53,865 bases of DNA, taken from assembly GCA_003389215.1 (NCBI GenBank), contig QQVP01000069.1, forward strand, positions 1 through 53,865, given 5' to 3'. The DNA is from Planctomycetota bacterium. Lineage in GTDB: Bacteria; Planctomycetota; Planctomycetia; Pirellulales; UBA7805. A program made the translations under genes and the position numbers. The notes under the pieces are model-generated. The model saw only the letters and a list, made by a program, of their open reading frames with translations, had not been told where the DNA came from and did not search any database. This document shows, one piece after another, positions 8,547 to 16,270 of the stretch. Within the stretch, counting starts at the first letter, position 1; every line of letters begins with the position of its first letter.

Positions 8547-8881
8547 ACGATTGCCCAGGTTCACTGGCGGGTGGCCGCTGGATCCCGTGTGGTGGATCGC
8601 CGAAAATCCCCGCGGTAGGGACCGTCTGGGGTCATTGGGGTCGACCTAAGTTGCTTCTGTGAATCGACTTATATTCTGTCGATTGAACCCGCGTTCCGGC
8701 TCTGTCTACCATAGATAGAGGGCCGCTCGGCGTTCCCATTCGGGAACTCGCCAGGGGCTCTGCAGCCTATCGGAACAACCCGCCCAACACGCCTGTTTCG
8801 GCGTCACTCCGGGGCGGAAATCACACAACGGATTGTTGCAGGATGCGTGTGCGCTTGCCGCTCGTACTCGTGAGGTAGATC
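8547..8881. other. Intergenic region with an inverted repeat upstream of the zincin-like gene
   Basis: No credible gene is seen in these 335 bases. They contain a perfect 7-base inverted repeat, AATCGAC (8662-8668) and GTCGATT (8678-8684), with an A/T-rich 9-base spacer including TATATT. This is the kind of site where a dimeric regulator or a promoter -10 element could sit, about 200 bases before the next start. Confidence 0.4.
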
Positions 8882-9604
8882 GTGGCCCGCCGTCAACATG
8901 CCAAACTCGACGCCAAGACCCGCTCTTACGCGGTTCGCCAGCGGCGGGCACCGAATGCCTCGGCCCGCCTGAGGGCCCTGCGCGGCAAGCGGGTCCGGGG
9001 TGGCGAACGCAATGTGCAGCTCCCGTACGCTCCGCCCGAGGACTGGTACGAGCCGGCGGAAGCGACCTGGAAGGACGACCCCTACGACTTTGAGATCGTC
9101 GAGCAGCCCGCCGGGCCGGGCTATCGCCACGTGCTCACACCGCAGCAGATACGCGACCGGCTGGCCGTGCTGCCACCCCATTTCGTCGAGCCGTTGGAGG
9201 TCGTCCAGCTCAGCCAGATGACCCGCAAGAAGGAGCGATTCTCCTGCTACGGCATGCAATGGGGATGCACGCTGTTTCTCTACCCCTTGGAAGAGAGTCG
9301 CGTCGAGACCCATTCCCGGCCGCCGAAGCCGAACCAACGCATCGAGGCGGAAATGTACGGGGGGCGGTGGATCGAAGATGTCCCGGGGCTTTGGTCGCTT
9401 GTCTGGACGGAGGCCACCCTGCGCGACTTCTATCTCAACAATATCCTGATCCACGAACTGGGCCACTTGCTCGACGACCGCAATACCAGCTACGTCGACC
9501 GCGAACGCTATGCGGAGTGGTTCGCCGTGGAGTATGGCTACAAGCGGAGCCGTAGCCGGTCTCGTCCGCGTCGCCGCACGATGCGCCGCCACCACGCTTC
9601 CTGA
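8882..9604 (+). CDS. Zincin-like putative metallopeptidase, unknown family
   Basis: GTG at 8882 is the first possible start, because an in-frame stop lies two codons upstream; a GTGAGGTAG stretch before it may serve as ribosome site. The 240-residue protein has no signal peptide. An HELGH zinc-binding motif (His191, Glu192, His195) is followed by a glutamate in ERYAEWFAVEYG (Glu212), a plausible third ligand as in gluzincins. The N-terminus is basic and the C-terminus ends in an Arg/Ser-rich tail (RSRSRSRPRRRTMRRHH), suggesting nucleic-acid or membrane-phosphate binding. I do not recognise the family. It converges with LarE across 31 bases. Confidence 0.75.
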   Translation: MARRQHAKLDAKTRSYAVRQRRAPNASARLRALRGKRVRGGERNVQLPYAPPEDWYEPAEATWKDDPYDFEIVEQPAGPGYRHVLTPQQIRDRLAVLPPHFVEPLEVVQLSQMTRKKERFSCYGMQWGCTLFLYPLEESRVETHSRPPKPNQRIEAEMYGGRWIEDVPGLWSLVWTEATLRDFYLNNILIHELGHLLDDRNTSYVDRERYAEWFAVEYGYKRSRSRSRPRRRTMRRHHAS

Positions 9605-9635
9605 GCGTTTCCCGAGCGCGCGTCAGCCGGCCGCG

Positions 9636-10475
9636 CTACGATCGAAAGGCCCGCAACTGTTCGACCGGGAGCAATTCGTTCTGGCTGCCCGAGCGAAAGC
9701 CCTCCAGGTCGAACGTGATGTAGCGGAAGCCAAATTCCCGCAGCCGCTCGCCGACGCGCTGCCGCCGATCGGCTTCCAACAGACGTTCGAGGTCGTCGAG
9801 CGGAACCTCGATGCGAGCCAGATCGCCGTGATGGTAACGCACGCGCACCACGGGAAAGCCCTCCGCACGTAGCCATTGCTCGGCACGGTCGATCATCTCC
9901 AGCCGTTCGGGAAGCACCTCTTCGCCATAGGCCAGGCGGCTCGCCAGGCAAGGAGCCGCCGGTTTCTCGGCCACGGACAGTTGCCACTCGCGGGCCAGCT
10001 GGCGCACGGTTGCCTTGTCGATGCCGCATTCGAGCAGCGGGCTGCGAACACGGTGCTCTGTCGCCGCCTGCAAGCCGGGTCGGTAGTCGAACGCGTCGTC
10101 GGCATTCACACCGTTGACGACCACTCCCAGATCGAGCTTCTCGCACAGTTCGCCCAGTTCCGTGTAGAGCTCGCGCTTGCAGTGGTAACAGCGGTCCGGG
10201 CCGTTGGCCACGTACTCCGCCCGCGCGGCCTCGTGCGTGGCGAGTTCCAGGTGGCGAATGCCGATCTCGGCCGCCACGCGACGGGCCTCGTCCAACTCCC
10301 CTTCGGCCAGGCTGGGGCTGACGGCGGTGACGGCGACGGCCCGCTGGCCCAGGGCCAGCTGCGCCGCCTTGGCCACGACGGCGCTATCGACGCCGGCCGA
10401 GAAGGCGACCGCGCAGCCTTCCAAGCCGCGAAGGTTCCCCAACAGTTCGTCGCGTTTTGCTGCGAGTTCGGACAT
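9636..10475 (-). CDS. larE: LarE-type ATP-dependent sacrificial sulfur transferase
   Basis: Start at ATG 10475 (MSELAAKRDELL) gives 279 residues; the longer frame to 10676 adds unrelated sequence. The PP-loop motif is SAGVDS (26-31), CYHC lies at 96-99, and the sulfur-donating cysteine is in PAAPCLASR (Cys176), the same number as the sacrificial cysteine of Lactobacillus LarE. LarE adenylates the pyridinium dicarboxylate mononucleotide made by LarB and donates cysteine sulfur toward the nickel-pincer cofactor of lactate racemase. No larA, larB or larC is visible in the window. Related PP-loop proteins of other function exist, but the conserved cysteine favours LarE. Confidence 0.88.
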   Translation of the reverse strand: MSELAAKRDELLGNLRGLEGCAVAFSAGVDSAVVAKAAQLALGQRAVAVTAVSPSLAEGELDEARRVAAEIGIRHLELATHEAARAEYVANGPDRCYHCKRELYTELGELCEKLDLGVVVNGVNADDAFDYRPGLQAATEHRVRSPLLECGIDKATVRQLAREWQLSVAEKPAAPCLASRLAYGEEVLPERLEMIDRAEQWLRAEGFPVVRVRYHHGDLARIEVPLDDLERLLEADRRQRVGERLREFGFRYITFDLEGFRSGSQNELLPVEQLRAFRS

Positions 10476-11017
10476 CGTGACGGAATTCTGGTGGTCGAAG
10501 CCCAGGGGCCAGCGGGCCGCATTGCCCCGGCACTGCCTAAGTTCCGGCAGAAGAACCAGTATGACGCCGGCGCGTCGCTCGGGCCAGACGAACCTCGTTT
10601 GCCGACCGCTGGGCGGTGCCCGCCGGACGATGCGGGTGTCGAGAACCCTCGAGCCGGCAAGCCCCACCACCGGCACCTGGAACGAGAAGCGTCACGTAGG
10701 TCGAGAGCAAGTCGGTCTAGAAAAGGAGCCGACGCATCTTGGCGAGCCCGTTCGTCCACCAAGGGGGGCGCCCTCGGTCGCGAATTTGCAATCCGAGACG
10801 TAAGTCGCGGTGCGTCTTTGGGCACCGCATCTCGGCCTGACAGTCTTCGCGGCCGTTTTGACAGGGCTCCCAGGGAACTGGTCTAGCGGCTCACCACACT
10901 TCACGTCGGCTCGTAAGTCGCGCGCTCGTGAACTTCTGGCATGCTACCAGGGCCGCGGCAAACCGGCAATGATTTTGCCGGAAAAAAGGCAAAAAACGCG
11001 GGGCGACCGTGCGGCCT
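10476..11017. other. Intergenic region with a small hairpin; no gene recognised
   Basis: About 540 bases between LarE and the UVR-motif gene contain only short, overlapping frames without family resemblance. A 7-bp hairpin, GCGGTGC/GCACCGC with an 8-base loop, lies at 10807-10828. The LarE promoter must be in the lower part of this stretch. Confidence 0.45.
10963..10981 (-). terminator. Weak terminator candidate after the UVR-motif gene
   Basis: CCGGCAA and TTGCCGG form a perfect 7-bp stem with a 5-base loop. It lies 36 bases beyond the stop of the minus-strand UVR gene. On that strand only TTT follows the stem, so termination efficiency is uncertain. Confidence 0.4.
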
Positions 11018-11851
11018 CTACTGATGCGACGAGCTGTCGCGCAACTGCGCGATTTGATCGCGAAGCGCAGCGGCGTCTTCGTAACGCTCTTCGGTCACGG
11101 CTTGTTCGAGTTGCTTGCGCAGGCGATCCAGCGGACTTTCGGGCAACTTGTCGACGGTAAGCTGCCGACGTTCCTCGGGGGCCTCGCGCTGCAGCTCGTC
11201 GCGCCACTGCTCCAGATGGACCAACTCGTTGCAGTCCGCCGCCCTATCCTCCTGGCCGTAGTCTTCCAGGAACTGATGAATCCCCTCGATCCCGCTCTCG
11301 ATAACCCGCAAGGCGGCGGGAATGTCCTCCAATTCCACCAACGGGGTGGCGACCGCGCGGGTCCGCATCATCGTGACGTAGGGTCGCCACTGGTCGAACA
11401 GCAACTTGTCGCGGTCGCGACGGGCAAAGCGACGCACAAAGTCGAACAGGCGCAGGTTGCGACTCGTATCGCGGGCACAGAGTTCGTAGCGACCCAGCTG
11501 CCAGAAACTGATGTAGCGGTGGTAGAACTGTACGCCTTCCTGCAGCAACTTCTGGCAGTCGTCCGGCTCGAGCTGGAACGGTTTGCCGTCGGGATTCTCC
11601 TGATCGTGGGCTTCCTGCTGGGCGGCGTAGAAGGCGAGCCACGACTCGAAGTTGCCGACCCGTTGCCCGTCGGGACGCCCGTCGAGCTCCATCTGCATCA
11701 GACCAAGTTCCAGGCGGACCTGAATTCGTTCTCCGCCGTCTTCGGTGCGGATCACGCGCACCATTAGTTCGTCGTCGTCATACGGCCAGGCGGAGAGGAT
11801 CCGCGAGATGTCGCGTTCGCGATCGGAATCTTGGCCGCCGGGTTCGCTCAC
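11018..11851 (-). CDS. UvrB/UvrC-motif (UVR) domain protein
   Basis: GTG at 11851 is chosen because the protein then begins just before conserved-looking sequence (SEPGGQDSDRERDISR) and a GAGG lies upstream; the open frame continues to 12298 with low-quality sequence. The 277-residue protein ends in a typical UVR helix-turn-helix motif (PLDRLRKQLEQAV followed by ERYEDAAALRDQI), which mediates UvrB-UvrC contact and also occurs in McsA and Clp-associated adaptors. The preceding 230 residues are mostly helical and not recognised. It may be an adaptor rather than a repair enzyme. It lies 250 bases after the DUF4912 gene on the same strand. Confidence 0.8.
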   Translation of the reverse strand: MSEPGGQDSDRERDISRILSAWPYDDDELMVRVIRTEDGGERIQVRLELGLMQMELDGRPDGQRVGNFESWLAFYAAQQEAHDQENPDGKPFQLEPDDCQKLLQEGVQFYHRYISFWQLGRYELCARDTSRNLRLFDFVRRFARRDRDKLLFDQWRPYVTMMRTRAVATPLVELEDIPAALRVIESGIEGIHQFLEDYGQEDRAADCNELVHLEQWRDELQREAPEERRQLTVDKLPESPLDRLRKQLEQAVTEERYEDAAALRDQIAQLRDSSSHQ

Positions 11852-12101
11852 GGATTGACGTCGCCTCTTGCGACGCGGTAGCGGCCGGCAGACGGGCCAC
11901 CACCGCGCGGCCAAAAAGAAGTGCGCGGACTGCAGAGGAAGTCCCCTCTCAGCCAAGTTTATCCCAATGGACGCGACGACCCAAGCCGCGTGCTTCCCGC
12001 GATGAACGGCAAGCATGCCCGATGTCGCCGTCGGGGAAGACGAACGCGAAGACAGCCCTGCCGACCAAGTCCGAACGGAGCGGCTCGCCGGCGTGGTACG
12101 G

Positions 12102-13226
12102 CTAGTCGGCCGTCGGCTCTTCCGGTTCGCGCACCACGGTCTCCAGCGTCTTCGTGTTGCGCTCCAGCGCCAGCACGATGGTCCGCTGCTCGGTGCCGTG
12201 GGATGTGTTGGCCACGACGGGAACGACTTGTCGACCCTCGGGCATCGACACCCGCAGCGTGAACGAGCCGTCCTCGCGCAGTTCGACCGGTTGGCCACGT
12301 AGCGTCACGTGCGATCCCGGCGTGGCGACGCCGAACACGATCATCTCGGCGTCGACCTCGAAGTGAAAGTCGCCCTGGCTCTCGGCGATCTTCTCCGGCG
12401 AGATGCCGAAACGGGTCATCGCCGAAGCCCCCATCGGGCGACGCAAGCGCTCTTCGAACAGCTCTTGCAGCTCGCCCGCGGTCTCGCGGGCGTAGCCGCC
12501 GCTGAGCGCGTAGACCTTGTCGAAGTTCTCGGCCACGTCCCGCCAGTTCTCGTCCAAGGGGTCGTACGAGCCGGGCGGGGGCGTCGTGACGCGATTGCTG
12601 CGGGCCAACGAATAGAACTTGCCGCTGGCGGCCAGGTAACCGATGTCGAGTCGATAGGTCGCCGGCGGATCCTCGACGTGGATGTACCAGTTGTTGACGC
12701 CGCCATGAATGGGAATGTCGCGAATCACGGTTTCCGCGGCGCTCGTGGTGTCGTCGGCCGAGACCGCCAGCAGACGAATCACCGGCTGGGCGGTGTGCCA
12801 ATCATGACGCAGGGCCGCCGCCGCCCGCTCGACCCCCTGACGACGCAGTTCCCAGCAGGCGTGCAGCCAATAGGCATCTCGAACCATCACCACCAGACGA
12901 TCCTTGCCCTTGCCGCCGTCGGTCGCACCGCTGGTGGTGGTCAGGTCCTTGAGCGACTGGTGAGGCGACGTCGCCCGGCCGTTGGCACCGCCTCGGGGCG
13001 ACTTGCCGCGGCCGTTGACGGCCTGTCCGGTTCGCTTGCCCGCGGCAGCGATCTGGGCCGCCTTCTTCGCCGTCGAGTTCTTCGCGCTCTTCTTTTGCAC
13101 GGCGCGAAGGATGGCCATCACAAGTTGTTCTTTTCGCATCGAATGCCAGCCATCAACCTTGTGCTGCTTGGCAATCTGGGCGAGGTCTTTGCACGTGCGG
13201 GTCCGGAGCGAGTCGGCAGTGATCAA
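12102..13226 (-). CDS. DUF4912 protein with Rho-N-like N-terminal domain
   Basis: 374 residues, start at 13226. Residues about 1-45 (TADSLRTRTCKDLAQIAK and following) resemble the Rho N-terminal/SAP-like helix-turn-helix seen in many DUF4912 proteins. A Lys/Ala/Gly-rich linker follows, then the DUF4912 core with MVRDAYWLHACWELR, NNWYIHVEDPP and YRLDIGYL. A C-terminal beta-rich segment (VTLRGQPVELREDGSFTLR) is typical of this family. The molecular role is unknown; the N-terminal domain suggests nucleic-acid association. The start faces a 920-base region upstream of the ATP synthase operon. Confidence 0.85.
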   Translation of the reverse strand: MITADSLRTRTCKDLAQIAKQHKVDGWHSMRKEQLVMAILRAVQKKSAKNSTAKKAAQIAAAGKRTGQAVNGRGKSPRGGANGRATSPHQSLKDLTTTSGATDGGKGKDRLVVMVRDAYWLHACWELRRQGVERAAAALRHDWHTAQPVIRLLAVSADDTTSAAETVIRDIPIHGGVNNWYIHVEDPPATYRLDIGYLAASGKFYSLARSNRVTTPPPGSYDPLDENWRDVAENFDKVYALSGGYARETAGELQELFEERLRRPMGASAMTRFGISPEKIAESQGDFHFEVDAEMIVFGVATPGSHVTLRGQPVELREDGSFTLRVSMPEGRQVVPVVANTSHGTEQRTIVLALERNTKTLETVVREPEEPTAD

Positions 13227-14149
13227 TCAGATACCCTCCTGTCGGTGGTCGATCCAACGATGGAAGACCGGCGACAAATCATTAGTTGAGGGTCATCCGT
13301 GACGCCGCGGCGAGTCGGGGTGGGAAGGCCGCTCCGCCAAAGACCAGTCCCTTGGGGCAACCTGCGCGGCACTCGGTCGGTGCGAAGGACCCAGAGGCGG
13401 ACTCCCGTGACCGACCAGCCGAGTGTCGGGCGGGTCAGAGGCGGGGTGACGCCGGCGGCAGGTTGTGATCAACGGTTGGTTTGTGGCGGTTGTAGCGGTC
13501 CGGCTTAGCCATCTGCGATTCTAATTTCGACGTCCAAAATCCGCAACGAATGGGTGTTGGTGGATGCGAAATTCTGCTTCATCAAGAGGGCTGTAAGCTT
13601 ATTCATGGAAATGGTTTGTGACCAAATTCGTGGCCGACCTGGAGAACGAACTTAAGCCCTCCTTTGAGGGGGTCGGTGGTTCTCGAGTTAGCGCTGACGG
13701 ACCGCCGACGCGCCTCCGCCGCGGCGACCAAGGCGAGGGCGGGTTGGGCGGGGATGGGCACCCACCCCCCCCGGGGGCCTGGGGAGCCGTGGGCGGTGAT
13801 TGGCTGGGCGACGCCGTCTCGACGAGCGCCGCCCCGACGAGCGCTTCCCTGACGAACGCCGCCCGGAGGTACCGCGTGCGAGCGCGATCAACAACCATCG
13901 CAGCGCGCCCGGGCCGCGCTCTTTTTGACCTCGTAGGCGGCGGCGCGGCGACCGTCTTCAAAACCGCTGCGCAACGGGTGCAATCACTCGTTGACCATCC
14001 CCCAGGCTTCGGCTAGATTGAGCGACTTGTTGAAGACCGCGATGGCGATCGAGTGAAGGTTCGAATCGTCGACGAGGCCGCCGGCGTAGCCTCAGGTGGC
14101 CAGAAATCGAAGCGGATTGCCGACACGATTTCGGCCCGGTTCGCACGAA
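13227..14149. other. Large intergenic region upstream of the ATP synthase operon
   Basis: This 923-base stretch lies between the divergent DUF4912 gene and the first ATP synthase gene. Frames of 60-130 codons are present on both strands, but they are low-complexity, overlap each other and match nothing I know. It includes a G/C-homopolymeric patch near 13765-13790 and several copies of a GACGAGCGC-like word near 13818-13850. A terminator-like structure at 13902-13926 is described separately. The operon promoter should lie here. Confidence 0.5.
13880..13926 (+). terminator. Terminator-like hairpin with a competing upstream arm in the ATP operon leader
   Basis: AGCGCG (13902-13907) pairs with CGCGCT (13915-13920) around a 7-base loop and is followed by CTTTTT, a classic intrinsic terminator on the plus strand. 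A second upstream arm, GAGCGCG (13880-13886), can pair with the same 3' arm (13915-13921), giving two mutually exclusive stems. No convincing plus-strand gene ends here, so it may belong to the ATP operon leader or to a small RNA. Confidence 0.45.
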
Positions 14150-14464
14150 GTGTCGGCCCCTGCGAATGCCGCCCCTGCGAATGCCATCGTGGAAAGCCCA
14201 CCTGATGATCGCTCGCCGCTGGCCATTGCCTACGGCTGGGCGATTCGCGTGATGACCATTTCTGCGGAGATGGTGTTGCCCGGCCTCGTTGGCGTCTGGC
14301 TAGATGCCGAGGAGCAACTGGGAACAAGATTTGTTTTCACCCTGATCGGATTTGCGATCGGCCTGCCTTTGGCGTTGTGGCACCTGCTGCGAATGACGAA
14401 GGCGATTCAGAACGACCGTCTGAACCGGGACGGGGGTTCGAACAACGGGACCGTTTCCTCGTGA
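14150..14464 (+). CDS. AtpZ/AtpI-like ATP synthase accessory membrane protein
   Basis: About 104 residues if translated from GTG 14150; GTG 14189 and GTG 14096 are alternatives and no strong ribosome site decides. Two membrane helices are visible (YGWAIRVMTISAEMVLPGLV, and FVFTLIGFAIGLPLALWHLL), with an ISAEMVLPGLVGVWLD segment typical of AtpZ/AtpI-type proteins that precede the F0 genes and help c-ring assembly or Mg2+ supply. The stop codon overlaps the GTG of the next gene in GTGA, a sign of translational coupling. A perfect 15-base tandem repeat at 14156-14185 encodes a repeated APANA just after the proposed start. Confidence 0.75.
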   Translation: MSAPANAAPANAIVESPPDDRSPLAIAYGWAIRVMTISAEMVLPGLVGVWLDAEEQLGTRFVFTLIGFAIGLPLALWHLLRMTKAIQNDRLNRDGGSNNGTVSS

Positions 14465-14940
14465 CGCGAGCGACCAGTACTTGGCGAAGAGTACGTGAGC
14501 TAAGCACGGTCACGCGCGCGACGATCTTATTTGCGATCGGCCTGTTGGCGTACCTGCTGGTGTTGCCCGTGGCGTGGCAGCTCGGCGGCAGCACGGCGGC
14601 CGCGACTGCTGGAGTCGCCAGCCTGCTCTGTCTGGGCGGCGTCTTCTCCGCCTTCACGTTGTCCGAGCTGTTCGGCACGTCGTTGCCGGCGCACGTCTCG
14701 CTGGGCATGTCGATGTTGCCTCGCATGATGATTCCGCTGGTGATCGGGTCCGCGCTCCATTTTTCGCATCCGCAACTCGCGAATCACGGGCTGCTCGTTT
14801 ACGTGGCCGCCTTCTACTTCGTCATGCTGGCCGCCGAAGTCGGCGTGACGCTTCCGGTCAACTTGGGACCGACGAGTGCCGGACCAAGTGCCGCTGGGCC
14901 GATCGATACGGACTTGGGTCCGAGTTTGGCGAGGAGGTGA
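14461..14940 (+). CDS. AtpI-like integral membrane protein of the ATP synthase operon
   Basis: GTG 14461 overlaps the previous stop (GTGA), giving 159 residues. Four hydrophobic segments are visible: ILFAIGLLAYLLVLPVAW, ATAGVASLLCLGGVFSAF, MMIPLVIGSALHF, and LLVYVAAFYFVMLAAEVGV. This is consistent with the ATP synthase I-chain family, although similarity is by layout rather than a strict motif. It stops five bases before atpB starts. Probably an assembly factor for the c-ring. Confidence 0.7.
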   Translation: MTRATSTWRRVRELSTVTRATILFAIGLLAYLLVLPVAWQLGGSTAAATAGVASLLCLGGVFSAFTLSELFGTSLPAHVSLGMSMLPRMMIPLVIGSALHFSHPQLANHGLLVYVAAFYFVMLAAEVGVTLPVNLGPTSAGPSAAGPIDTDLGPSLARR

Positions 14941-14944
14941 ACTC

Positions 14945-15790
14945 ATGGCGGCCAATCCGATAGATCACGTCAAGGATGCGACCTATTTCGAGGTTCCGCA
15001 GTTCATTCAAGAGGACGGCAAACTCGAGATCCCCCAGATCTTCCAGATGATGGGCTTGCCCGACGAGATCTACGGGCAGCCCTTGCAATTCACAAAATTC
15101 ATGGTCCTGGAGCTCGTCGCGGCGGTCGTGTTGATCGCCATCTTCGTGCCGCTGGCCCAGAGGATGGCCCGATCCGACGCCCCGCGGGGCCGTCTGTGGA
15201 ACTTCTTCGAAGCGATTCTGTTGTTCCTTCGCGACGAGGTGGCCCGGCCGGCGATTGGCTCGAAGGACGCGGGCAAATTCATGCCCTACTTGTGGACGAT
15301 CTTCTTTTTCGTCCTGGCCTGCAATTTGATCGGCATGCTGCCCTGGAGCGGCACTGCCACCAGTGCCCTGGGAACCACGTCGGCCTTGGCCGCTACGGCC
15401 TTCGTCGTGACGATCGGCTCCGGCATGTCGCGGCTGGGCGTATTTGGCTTCTTGAAGGCCCAGGTGCCCCATATGGGCCTGCCGCTTCCCTTGGCGATCG
15501 TGCTCGTGCCGCTGATCTTCGCGATCGAAATCGTCGGGTTGTTGATTAAACACACGATGCTGGCCCTGCGTTTGCTGGCCAACATGTTCGGCGGTCACGT
15601 CGTGCTGGCCGTGTTGATGAGTTTCATCGCGGTCACGGCCGGCACGGGAATGTGGGGGGTCGTCATGCCGGCCAGCGTCTTGGGCTGCACGGCGATGAAC
15701 ATGCTCGAGCTCTTTGTCGCCTTCCTGCAGGCGTACATCTTTACGTTCCTCTCGGCGCTGTTTATTGGGATGGCGCTGCATCCACACTAG
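14945..15790 (+). CDS. atpB: F-type ATP synthase subunit a
   Basis: 281 residues from ATG 14945. The essential arginine is Arg209 in the fourth-helix motif MLALRLLANMFGGH, and the C-terminal helices carry the expected polar residues (MLELFVAFLQAYIFTFLSALF). Subunit a forms the two half-channels that pass protons to the c-ring. The N-terminal 50 residues are hydrophilic with the EIPQIFQMMG segment seen in some planctomycete homologues. Second membrane component of the ten-gene operon. Confidence 0.96.
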   Translation: MAANPIDHVKDATYFEVPQFIQEDGKLEIPQIFQMMGLPDEIYGQPLQFTKFMVLELVAAVVLIAIFVPLAQRMARSDAPRGRLWNFFEAILLFLRDEVARPAIGSKDAGKFMPYLWTIFFFVLACNLIGMLPWSGTATSALGTTSALAATAFVVTIGSGMSRLGVFGFLKAQVPHMGLPLPLAIVLVPLIFAIEIVGLLIKHTMLALRLLANMFGGHVVLAVLMSFIAVTAGTGMWGVVMPASVLGCTAMNMLELFVAFLQAYIFTFLSALFIGMALHPH

Positions 15791-15870
15791 TCCTCGTAGA
15801 GAAGTCTGCGATTCGCTCTTTCCCACACAACATTCTGAAACACGTTTCCTCAAACTTAGGAGTTGATCAA

Positions 15871-16218
15871 GTGAACAAGGTTGTCAGGATCCTTACGCTG
15901 CTGCTCTTCGCAATTTGCCTCGCTTCGCCGGTTGTCGCGGATGATGACCCGGCCGCCGCCGGAGCCGGTCAGGACACCCAAGAAGCAACCGAGAAGGCCA
16001 CCGGTGGCGTGAACGTGCTGGCCGGTGCCGCGATCGGAGCCGGGCTCGTCATTCTCGGTGCCGGTTTTGGCATCGGTCGCATCGGTTCGGCCGCGGTGGA
16101 GAGCCAGGCCCGTCAGCCCGAGGTGGCCGGCTCGATTCAAACGGCCATGATTATCGCGGCGGCCCTTATCGAAGGTGTCACGCTGTTTGCCTTGATTGTC
16201 TGTTTGTTGGCGGTCTAA
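15871..16218 (+). CDS. atpE: F-type ATP synthase subunit c with N-terminal signal-like extension
   Basis: GTG 15871 is preceded by a strong AGGAG, giving 115 residues, longer than the usual 70-90. Residues 1-23 form a cleavable-looking signal (VVRILTLLLFAICLASPVVA), followed by an acidic linker, then the two c-subunit helices. The loop SQARQPE and the ion-binding Glu101 in ALIEGVTLF are present. Arg70 occupies the place of the sodium-ligand Gln, and Gly follows the Glu instead of Ser/Thr, so the site looks proton-specific. The ring of c subunits rotates with proton flow. Confidence 0.95.
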   Translation: MNKVVRILTLLLFAICLASPVVADDDPAAAGAGQDTQEATEKATGGVNVLAGAAIGAGLVILGAGFGIGRIGSAAVESQARQPEVAGSIQTAMIIAAALIEGVTLFALIVCLLAV

Positions 16219-16234
16219 TACCGGCGGATGCTCG

Positions 16235-16252
16235 GCCCGCCAACGGGCGGGC
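16235..16252 (+). other. Stable hairpin between atpE and atpF
   Basis: GCCCGCC and GGCGGGC form a perfect 7-bp G/C stem with a 4-base loop, 17 bases after the atpE stop and about 19 bases before the atpF start. Such a structure can stabilise the upstream message or slow ribosome access downstream, which fits the need for many more c than b subunits. Confidence 0.6.
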
Positions 16253-16270
16253 TCGTTTGGGAGATTTGCT

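Noticed and set aside
13618..14016. Plus-strand frame of 132 codons in the ATP operon leader
   Set aside because: Low-complexity, no ribosome site of note, overlapped by minus-strand frames and crossed by the terminator-like hairpin at 13902-13926.
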